Shown here piece after piece: positions 55,937 through 64,000 of a stretch of DNA of 64,000 bases. Source of the stretch: Mortierella alpina (Eukaryota > Mortierellomycota > Mortierellomycetes > Mortierellales > Mortierellaceae); contig JANATF010000002.1 of NCBI GenBank assembly GCA_029449245.1, positions 1,736,001-1,800,000 of the forward strand, written 5' to 3'. Within the stretch, counting starts at the first letter, position 1; the number at the start of each line of letters is the position of its first letter. The translations under genes were made by a program, and so were the position numbers. The notes under the pieces are model-generated. The model was not told where the DNA came from. It saw nothing but the letters and a program-made list of their open reading frames with translations, and searched no databases.

Positions 55937-58593
55937 ATGTCTGACAACACCAGTCAACACTCTGTAAGTCAATGCCCTGTGCGTCCTCCCCCTCATATGC
56001 ACGTCGAAATGTCCACAAGGCGCGAAACAGGATGCATTTTTTGCGCAAGGGGGGGTTGGATAGACAGTGTGTCAGTGTCAACTGTCTACGTGTACAGCAC
56101 TGATGCCGCAATGCTTCTTGCAGGGATGCCGTTTGCAGGTCGCTGTACTGTGCTCGGGATGAAAGAGTATCGTGCAAGGGTGAACCCCTGGCATATTTAA
56201 TGACGGGCTGTTGCCAAAGACCGACTCAGGGTGGGAATAGTAGAGGGAAAACAGCCTGGAAAAGTAAAAAAAAAAAAGTGGGCACGGGACGGGCTGCCCG
56301 CCGCCATTAGGAACGAGAGCAAGGCGCGCGATGCAGGTGGGGTGGGGAAGGCAGACTCGCTACAAAAAACAAATGTGTGCGACTCGAGCAACTCCTCGGT
56401 TCCTCGCTTTCCTTCACTCACTGCCCTCGGTCGTTTTTTTACACGCACTGTTCTCACACTCTCCGCGGCCCCCTATTCTGCAGCCTTCTCTTGCCTGTCC
56501 ACAGCACTCACCATCCCTCTTTGTTCTCTCAGCAAGCTACTCTGATGCCAGGTCCCATGAGCAACCAGGGTCCTGGCCAGGACAACCATACCGGTTACCA
56601 CATACAACAACAGCAACAGCAGCAGCGGGCCTTCTATGAGGACATCAACGACCACGCTCCACTACACAACAATTTACCACCCAAGTTGGCATCCTCACTA
56701 GCATATAGCAATTATAATGACAGCAACACTAATGTCCCAGCACCCTACTCCACTAATAACAACGCCTATCATAACGGCGATAGCAACAACCCCCGCGCCA
56801 TCACGAGGCAGCCCACGCAACAGCAACACCAGCAACTGCAGCTTCAAAAGCAACACCAGCAGCGGCTTCAGGAACAAATTCAGGCCGAGGATTCTCTTCG
56901 GATGAATCTCCAACAGGACAGTCAACATCACACTCACAATCAGAACCAGAATCGTGTCCCTAGAATGCCACCTGCAGCAATAACAGCAACAGCAGCAGCC
57001 CAGAACCTCGGCAACACGGATGAGCCAAAACCGCCGCCTTCTTACTACTCTTACCCTCCCCAGCCTTCACATTCGCCCACCTCTCAGCTCTCGCCCTCGG
57101 GAGCTGATGGCAGCACATCCTCGTTCAAGGCTAGACTCGGACGATTTGTGAGGTTCCCGTGCTCAACATATGGAAAAGCCTTGATATTGGTTGTCGCAGT
57201 GGAGGCAGTTCTAGTCATCATCATGCAGGTGGTGATTGTCGTACTGTATTTTGACAGTCTTGTCGACGACCCGCCAGCTATTGCAACTGCGAGCTTGCCG
57301 CCGTACCTGGACCCACTAAACCAGTCGAGGTCCATTCCTGCGTATCTGATGGTCTTTGTGTTTGCGCAGCTTTTTCAGCTCGTTATTGCTTGGGACGCCG
57401 TAAGTTTTTGTTTTTTTAAAAAGAACCCCTGTTGGGTCATTTGAAAATATTTGTGCCCTGGTGCCTGAACAGGCCCAGGCTGGCGATTGGACGGCAATCT
57501 TGTTTGACACATGCCTGTGTACACAACGACTCTCTCTCTGACACACTTTTGCCATCTCCTTACACAAAACAACCTCCCTTCTAGGTTCGTGCCCAGAACA
57601 CCATTGAGCTCATTGGCATAGTCATTTTCAATGTCTGCTGCTTTGCCTACTCGATCTTTGAAATCTCCCAGATTCGGAACTCGCTCGAGAACGGTGGTCA
57701 GGCCGGTTTCTTTGATCCGCCCAGCAGAGCCACTGAACTGCAGACCCGTTTACAGCCGTTCTTGATCGTTGACGTCTGCGTCATTGGCCTCACCCAATGT
57801 ATTGTAACGTGGCTGGCCTACCAGCTCTTTCAAGAATTCGGATGGATGATATACAAAAAAATCGGCGCGGATCCAAACATGAAGAGTAAGCAAGCGATGA
57901 GGGACTTGAGACAGAGGACTAAGGCCATCATTGTTTTATCCGTACTGACCGACGCACACTTTATTTCCGTCTGATAGAGATGTATCGTGCATACCAAATC
58001 TACTTGGTTCTTATCAAAGTGGATCTGTTCTTTTTCGTTGGATTTTCGATCCAGTTCATTTACCTCGCCCTAACAAGGCGTGGCCAGGACCCCGAGTACT
58101 GGTTGACCATCATGGTTCTCCCGCTGACAATCCTGATTCTGTTTATCGCGGTCTACGCGGTTCGTCATGAGAGTCGAAAGTGGATGGCATCCTTTCTAGC
58201 AGCGATGCTAGCAGGAGTAGTCTATTTTGTTTTCAAGGTTGTCCGCATGTATGTCGGGGAAAAGGCGCCCCTGTACAAGGGCGTGAATCAATTCCTGACA
58301 CTCTTCGGTAAGGAACAAGCTACATTCCCCTAAGCAGTTCGCGTGCGCTTGTTTTGGCCTCAGTTGTCTCTGTTGCTAACAAAACTGCAACCCCCTCTTT
58401 CTTTCTCGCTCGCTCGCTCTCGTTGTCATCTACAGCATCACTCTGCCTTATCACGATCTTGGCCACGATTGCCAACGCCACGATCTGCTATCGCAACTTT
58501 GGAAAGGGTCTCAAGCCTCATCTGCTGCGTGATGCCCGTGAATCGCCCAGTGCTACTTCGCCCACGAACGGGCGTACCATGGTCATTGACTAA
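55937..58593 (+). CDS. UPF0658 Golgi apparatus membrane protein
   Basis: Member of the fungal UPF0658 family of Golgi membrane proteins; the biochemical role is unknown. Exons: 55937-55963, 56533-57399, 57585-57885, 57978-58307, 58436-58593; 560 residues. The first exon encodes only nine residues (MSDNTSQHS) and is separated by a 569-base intron. Residues about 20-230 are disordered and Gln/Asn/His/Pro-rich with polyglutamine stretches, an addition to the family core. The membrane core follows: TYGKALILVVAVEAVLVIIM, YLMVFVFAQLFQLVIAWDAVRAQN, TIELIGIVIFNVCCFAYSIF, LIVDVCVIGLTQCIVTWLAY, FFFVGFSIQFIYLAL and later segments, seven in all. VRAQNTIELIG and RNFGKGLK are typical of the family. The exon 1 call rests on frame, a consensus GTAAGT donor and a CTCAG acceptor. 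Confidence 0.8.
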
Positions 58594-58900
58594 GCCTTAC
58601 AGCGAGTTCGGCGCGCATTAAGCAGGTTCTGTCGAGCCTCATTCCATCATTTTCTTGACTCACAGCCTTCGCCTTTGCCTTGTTTATATACCTTGTAATC
58701 ATATATAAAAGTGATGGTCCATCTTTTGTACAGTTATGTATGTCTTCTTTTCATTGCCGGGGTGAAGCGAGTGTTGGAGCCACTGACAGTCACGTTTTGC
58801 TCTTCCGGTGTCAAAACGATCTCCGATTGACTTCGCAACCCTTCTACACTCCCTACCAGCACTACAATCATCCCTCGTCTCAATCAGCAGCTCTTGAGCA
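58594..58900. other. Intergenic region after the UPF0658 gene
   Basis: 3' region of the UPF0658 gene and leader of the small gene at 58901. No other feature is evident. Confidence 0.5.
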
Positions 58901-59177
58901 ATGCGACCTTTTGTCAGGAAATCAAGCAAACGCGCAGCTCTCGCTGTAGGGCTTGTTGTCGGAACAGCGTACATGCTGGAGGCACTCAAGATCAAGAAGA
59001 AGGTATCCAAGCTTCGCCCCATCAGCATCAAGGCCCATCGTTTGTTGGTCTCACGCTTTCTCTTCACATGTTCTTCAGTATTGCTTGTCGACTTACCTGG
59101 CAACGTTTCTGAATCAATAGGAGGAGCGGTTTTCTGTCATTATTGAGAACGAATCTAAACTCTGGCAGGGCGCATGA
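58901..59177 (+). CDS. Small single-pass membrane protein, 52 residues
   Basis: Two exons (58901-59002 and 59121-59177) join in phase 0. The first part, MRPFVRKSSKRAALAVGLVV, is basic followed by one hydrophobic segment (about residues 12-29) and a Lys-rich KIKKK. The second exon gives EERFSVIIENESKLWQGA. A positively charged N-terminus, short hydrophobic segment and charged tail are features of small mitochondrial inner-membrane or assembly proteins, but I cannot name one. The donor is GTATCC (weak) and the acceptor TCAATAG. Without splicing the frame continues 47 codons with a different end. A tiny frame could be accidental, yet basic-hydrophobic-charged order and clean splicing make a real gene likely. 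Confidence 0.5.
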
Positions 59178-59204
59178 GGAAGAAAAAAAGGGAGCACTCT
59201 ATAA

Positions 59205-59219
59205 CCCCCCCCCCCCCCC
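59205..59219 (+). repeat. C15 homopolymer
   Basis: Fifteen consecutive C residues shortly after the stop codon of the small membrane protein gene. Confidence 0.9.
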
Positions 59220-60530
59220 AACAGCTTGGATGACAGGACGCCGCACGCGGGAAGGAAAAATCTAGTTTATCCATCACTTCGAAACCAGGAAGACACCAGA
59301 AAAAAAAATCAAGCAGCCAGCAACAACAGCCTTCAACTCTTTCTCTCTCCTTCTCTCTTACTGCTGGACTAAAGGGCTGGCGGATATGGAATGATTTTTC
59401 CTCAGCATAGGAATTGACGGGCAAGAAAAAGTACGACTCCGCACTATACTTCAGGATGATCCCACAGGCCGCCAACCTCCATTGTCAGCCCGCTTGCTGC
59501 AGGGTGCGAGGCTGTATATCCGTCAGCTCAAAGAAATCATATGCTTCATCGCACCGCCCAGCCTCATTTCTCCTGCAGTTCGTGGAAGCGGCTAATAAAG
59601 ATCGTGGCACCATCACCGACGTTCTTATCATTCAATGGATGCTGTTGCTTGCCCTAAGAGAAACACTCGGCATGGCTGCAAAATTGAATACTTCAAAGCG
59701 AACTGAGAGTCGTCAGTTGCATCGAGCTATTACAAAAGAGTGCATCAAGATTGCAGGTTAATGTGCAAAGCGGCCAGAGGCTATATATGTACATGTACAT
59801 GAAGTTCGATATACTTCCTTTGTATGTCGTAGAACTATTGCAAAAGATAGACTAGCACACAGACGCGAGATCTCAAATTGGGAATAGGTTACGCGTCATC
59901 CGAGCTCCTCCGCGGGGTGGAGATTAGTTCGCACGGTCTCCGAGAGATGCATTGTATTGCATGTACTCTCGAAAGTGCGACAGAGCACAACGGCTTCCTT
60001 TGTTCTAGAACCCGCTTGTTTTCGTGCCTGTTATGCTGGCGGAATACATTCCACATCGATACGCTGCGCTTAAATCCTGCGTATTAGCCAAGCGCTCGCC
60101 CTCACGCGTCGTGGAGGTGGGGTGCAGATCAATCCGCGCTTGCATGGATAGATTGATAGATAGTGAGCATTAAATAAGGTACCGGAACATATTCCAGAAA
60201 ATGGGTGGTCAAAGTCTGCTGTCCACCTGTTCATAGTCTATAGATTCAACGAACGAAGAAGTGGTCGGGCTCCCATTTCTCCTGGTGTATCGTTCCACAC
60301 ACACGCACATACATGCTGCACAATGCCCCAAGCGAAGCATAGAAGTAACAACAAAAAAACTCTCACGATATTTGCATCTGTAGTTTTTTTGTCATATTTT
60401 CTCCCTACTTTACTTGCCCATGCTTCTGCACACGTTGACAAACCCAAGGGAGTCGCTTCGACCCTCTCATGCCTTTCTATTCCGCACCCAGGGTTTTTTT
60501 TCATTATTTTTACTTTGTATTTGGTGCTAC

Positions 60531-60550
60531 CATGCCGTTCCAACGGCATG
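60531..60550. repeat. Hairpin with 9-base arms
   Basis: CATGCCGTT and AACGGCATG are exact reverse complements separated by two bases (CC). It could fold as a tight hairpin in RNA or act as a palindromic site, but it is not followed by a T tract or placed beside a confident gene end. Confidence 0.5.
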
Positions 60551-60889
60551 CATTGGCTTTCAAAATAGGGTAATCCGTACCGCCAACATCTCGTTTTACG
60601 TCTTCGCCCTTCCGCTCCATCTCTGTGCCCGCATCTTGGGAACTGATATGGGGTGGATCCTCCCAAGTTCAGACTCAGCTCCCAAAATTCGGAAGATATG
60701 GATCTACTCTGCAGTGTGAAACGTCAATGCATTTGGGCTTGGATGGGCGGGTGCATCCTCCATTTCCTCGTATTGAATTAACAATTAAACATTGTTTTTT
60801 TTAATTTTAGAAAAGTGTAGTGAGATGTTTGTCTATGATGCAAAAACTTTTTTTTGGGTGAGGGGGAGGGGGTGTAAAGGGACTCGATC

Positions 60890-61885
60890 CTACTTGCGGC
60901 ACCACTGCCAACCATACTCAGAGAGGCAATCGCCCTGGGGCAATTCCTTGCACTTGCGCACATTGGGTCCTTGAACTGCAACGAGAAGAGTGGCCTTGAA
61001 GGCGTTGTTGTTCTTCACCAAGCATCCGCCGCACTCGACGCGCCTGTGGGCCTCCAGTGTAACATCGGACACGGCACAGTCATATTCATCAGTCGTGTAG
61101 CGCTTCATGTTGCTGGTGACCTCCGGCTTGTTAGGCTTTGTACCATCGCCGAGAGACCTCTTATGAACACTGGTGACCTTTGGTAGAGCAGGTCCGCCAG
61201 CGTTCTTCAGAGCACGCTTCTTGCTGCTGGTGACATGCGGGGCTGGAGGTGCAGCAGCATTGGCCTCCTTCCGTAAAGCGCGCTTCGTGTTGCTGGTGAC
61301 ATGCGGGGCCGGAGGTGCAGCAGCATTGGCTTCCTTCCGTAAAGTGCGCTTCGTGTTGCTGGTGACATGCGGGGCCGGAGGTGCAGCAGCATTGGCCTCC
61401 TTCCGTAAAGTGCGCTTCGTGTTGCTGGTGACATGCGGGGCTGGAGGTGCAGCAGCATTAGCCTCCTTTCGTAAAGCGCGCTTCTTGTTACTGGTGACTT
61501 GTGGCGGTGCAGCTGGGAGAACAGGGTTTCTGAGAGCACGCTTCTTGTTGCTGGTGACCTGTGGGGCCGGAGGTGCGACAGCATTGGCCTCGTTCCGTAA
61601 AGCGCGCTTCTTGTTGCTGGTCACCTCTGGTGGTGCAGGAGCAACGGCGTTCCGAAGAGCACGCTTCTTGTTGCTGGTGACTTGTGGCGGTGCCGCAGGC
61701 TTGACAGCGCTCCTAAGTGAACGCTTCTTGTTGCTGGTGACCTCTGGTGGCGCAGGGGCTGCGGCAATGGCTTCCTCAACTGCGCGCCTATCGACGTGGT
61801 CCGTCGTGCGTGTGGGTGTGCTGGCCTGGACGAGGGCAAGCACGGCGGCGATGGCCAAAAGACCCGGGAGGACGGAGATGCGCAT
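60890..61885 (-). CDS. Secreted Kex2-processed repeat precursor (KEP-type)
   Basis: A 331-residue intronless precursor. Residues 1-21 (MRISVLPGLLAIAAVLALVQA) form a signal peptide. Eleven Lys-Arg sites, each inside a VTSxxKR motif, end at residues 55, 75, 94, 116, 136, 158, 180, 202, 224, 243 and 262. They delimit ten peptides of 19-22 residues, mostly of the form ALRKEANAAAPPAPHVTSNT plus KR. Four central units of 22 residues (137-224) are nearly identical. The C-terminal 69 residues form a separate domain with six cysteines (270, 285, 288, 312, 320, 329). In the Golgi, Kex2 would cut after each KR and Kex1 trim the ends, as known for yeast alpha-factor and fungal KEP proteins. Whether the peptides act as pheromones, signals or effectors is unknown. 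A TATAAATA box lies 154 bases upstream. Confidence 0.85.
   Translation of the reverse strand: MRISVLPGLLAIAAVLALVQASTPTRTTDHVDRRAVEEAIAAAPAPPEVTSNKKRSLRSAVKPAAPPQVTSNKKRALRNAVAPAPPEVTSNKKRALRNEANAVAPPAPQVTSNKKRALRNPVLPAAPPQVTSNKKRALRKEANAAAPPAPHVTSNTKRTLRKEANAAAPPAPHVTSNTKRTLRKEANAAAPPAPHVTSNTKRALRKEANAAAPPAPHVTSSKKRALKNAGGPALPKVTSVHKRSLGDGTKPNKPEVTSNMKRYTTDEYDCAVSDVTLEAHRRVECGGCLVKNNNAFKATLLVAVQGPNVRKCKELPQGDCLSEYGWQWCRK
61100..61741 (-). repeat. Tandem repeat encoding the VTSxxKR peptides
   Basis: Eleven imperfect units of 57-66 bases inside the precursor gene. The four 66-base units at 61214-61477 differ by only a few bases. The flanking units are shorter and more diverged, a pattern expected from unequal crossing-over in the middle of an array. 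Confidence 0.9.
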
Positions 61886-62038
61886 TTTTTTTTTTTTGGT
61901 TTTGTTGGAGTTGCTGTGGATTATCTAGCTGAAGAGGCCTAGGTAAAGAGAGATAGAAGCACTGGAGAGATGTTCGGCTGTATGTTGTGGAAATGGGTAA
62001 TTGATCAAGCCTGAGCAGGTAAGGGAGCGAACCTTTAG

Positions 62039-62046
62039 TATTTATA
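62039..62046 (-). promoter_or_regulatory. TATA box of the repeat-precursor gene
   Basis: TATAAATA on the minus strand, 154 bases upstream of the start codon. Confidence 0.65.
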
Positions 62047-64000
62047 GTTATTCTTCGCCGTGAGATCGGTATGGAAACGATCAGCTTCCGATTCTCAAAG
62101 TGCTTCTTCCGCCGAGGGGCGAGGCTGGCCACGGTCATAACCTCGTTCGGCCTGTATGTTTTGTTTTGTTTTTATTCTGTTCATTAACTTTTTGATATGA
62201 TAAAATGGAATGAGCCGCTGCTCTTGTGAGCCAGTGAATGCTGGACTTTACGCGCCGCATTTTTTTCCCCTTTTCCCTTCAATATAAATAGACGGGTCCT
62301 GACGCGTAGCACAAAGAAGCAGGTGTGCCAGGGGTCGTCAGAGATAACTGGAAGTTGTATACATCCACCATTCACGACCCATTATGTGGCTGTCGACTGC
62401 GGATCGCAGCCATACGGTGCAAATTATGAACTGTGAGCGGAATGGCATAATACTATACTGTACAATGATCCGTTACGTATGGTGGGACTGCATTCGATAT
62501 TTTTTGCTGCAGGCGTTGTTCTCAGCCATCGACTCATCCTGCAGGTGGATTAGAAGGGATAAGGCCTTGGCGCACTGCGATACGAAATTGACGCGGCGGG
62601 CTTGGTGAGTGCCCGATCGATACTCCGATGCCAATATATCCACGTCAAAACCACACGCCAGCCAAAGCTCGCATAATTGCTCGGGGCAAGGGTTCGGTCC
62701 ATGCCCTCTGCCTTCGCCTCATCATTCGTACGCACAGCAAACGGTATAGCTGGCCATCCTTCTGTCGTTGTGCGAACGTTCTCCATGGATTTGTTTGTAT
62801 GCCGCAAGGCTGGTCGTTTGTTGACAAGGGTATCCTGCCACTCTGGCTCTGGCCGCATGAGCCATCTAGCGCTCGCGGAAGGTATATCCGACAGCGCTCT
62901 GTGGACTCAATAGCCGCTCAAGCTTTATATTACAATATATCTCCGCCGATCGAGCGGAATGTGTTAGAGTAACGGTCCTTGAGAAAATTTTGGGGGGGGG
63001 ATGCTTTGACGAATTTTTGCAATGTGCGCACGCCACTGGCTTAGGCTTCAAAGTTACAGTTCTTTCCCACTGCATTGTACTCTCTTCACGAACATTGGTG
63101 CACGGCGCAGCAAAACAAAAAACATAACAGGCTTGATGAATCGCTGCTGTTGTGCGCTAGTGGCACAAATCGATTTTGCACAAAGCGAGTGCCAACGGTC
63201 GACCGCCTCCCTGCTTCCTGCACATGCACAGTCACCATTCGCCTTGGGTTTGGCCTACTATCCAATGCTTGGGCTCATGGTATATTGACACGCAACTGTT
63301 TGTCTGTCCGTGATGTTGGCGCAACAACATCGCATCCATAACAAAACTGGGCAGCACTACTAGCGCGCGCGCTTGCTCGCCGACGGCCCTTACATTTGAT
63401 TGTGCTACATGGCTGCACAGCCCATAGACGCCGTCAAAGGACTAACGATTGAGTGGCTCGAGTGACAGGCATTTCTGTCGAATGAATCAATTTACAACAA
63501 AGTCCACAATTCTCATATTGGCTACCATCCTCAACGACCATGCCACGGTATCCTTGACATTGATGACGGCGGCGCTGGCGCTGTCTCCGCTGCGTGTTTG
63601 ACTCTGGCTCGCATAACTGAGATCATGTCCTGAGATAGTGCGTTAAGGATAGCAAATTTCCTCGTCTCTGGCAGTCCAAATCGACCCCTCATCTATGCAT
63701 CGGCTAATGCATCCGTGAAATGTCGAGAGCTCGTTTGATGAAATTGTTGCTATAAAGTCCTGTAAGCAACGCGACTTGGCCAATTAAACAATAGTAGGTG
63801 AGGTAGACAACTGGAGCCAAGAACGAATGAAGACAAGAATGTACCTGAGGGTTCAGAGCTAGTCAACGCTTATGCCAATCAATTTGCTTTTTTAAAGAAT
63901 ATCAACGAACGAACAGGCAGTTCAAGGCAACGCGCCCACCGCCACGGCTTTTCATTCGCGCATGCAGATTTTCTGATGGTGCGTGCGGTCTGCCTCAAAA
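62047..64000. other. Terminal intergenic region
   Basis: Promoter of the repeat-precursor gene at the left, then about 1.8 kb in which I recognise no gene on either strand. Overlapping frames near 62550-62970 have unremarkable composition. A G9 run occurs at about 62991-63000. Confidence 0.45.

Larger units (their letters stand above)
59178..60889. other. Intergenic region, 1.7 kb
   Basis: No recognised gene. Two plus-strand frames are worth noting but unsupported: 59414-59761 (115 codons, last half Leu/Lys-rich) and 60323-60568 (81 codons, with a hydrophobic KTLTIFASVVFLSYFLPTLL segment resembling a signal peptide). A C15 homopolymer (59205-59219) and a 20-base hairpin (60531-60550) are present. 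Confidence 0.45.

Noticed and set aside
61173-61928. 251-codon plus-strand frame with repeated LLVTCGAGGAAALASF units
   Set aside because: It is the reverse complement of the peptide-precursor repeats; the minus strand has the signal peptide, KR sites, cysteine domain and TATA box.

Overview
The window is nuclear DNA from a filamentous fungus. Genes are intron-rich, with short GT-AG introns and a few GC-AG ones, and the products (MEP, COQ6, DMC1, PTR2, GID1, SKI3, UPF0658) are typical of fungi. Roughly even base composition, first introns placed right after the start codon, Ser/Gln-rich disordered tails and the presence of DMC1 fit an early-diverging lineage. My best guess is Mortierellomycota, but this rests on general resemblance and not on a search. 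There are no rRNA or tRNA genes, CRISPR arrays, or intact transposons that I can see.

Layout: 1-10 kb is dense: an ammonium transporter, COQ6 (minus), then DMC1 and a Rex1-type RNA exonuclease (plus). 10-16 kb holds a small Cys-rich protein, an acidic low-complexity protein with a splice/stop-codon puzzle, and PTR2 peptide transporter A (minus). 16-20 kb is gene-poor. 20-25.5 kb has a GTPBP1-like GTPase (minus) and ribosomal protein eL24 (plus). 25.5-28 kb is gene-poor. 28-38 kb carries PTR2 transporter B (plus), a membrane-anchored gamma-glutamyltransferase and an STK11IP-like leucine-rich-repeat protein. 38-41.5 kb is an EXD3/MUT-7-type exonuclease (minus). 42-45.3 kb is a cluster of five tiny genes of one unrecognised family. 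46-54.6 kb has GID1 (RanBP9/10-like) and SKI3 (both minus). 56-59.2 kb has a UPF0658 Golgi membrane protein and a 52-residue single-pass protein. 60.9-61.9 kb is a secreted, repetitive Kex2-processed precursor (minus). The remainder to 64 kb shows no gene.

How the genes relate: most are housekeeping genes that happen to be neighbours. Two loose themes appear. One is nitrogen and peptide scavenging (MEP, two PTR2 paralogs, gamma-glutamyltransferase). The other is RNA turnover (Rex1, EXD3-like, SKI3).

The most novel material is (a) the 331-residue precursor with 11 Lys-Arg sites and a six-cysteine C-terminal domain, and (b) the cluster of five 63-90 residue Ser/Lys-rich proteins that share a C-terminal SAMA..SR motif, in which a divergent gene pair has been duplicated together with its bidirectional promoter. 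All exon coordinates were derived by hand from frame continuity and splice consensus; none is supported by transcript data.
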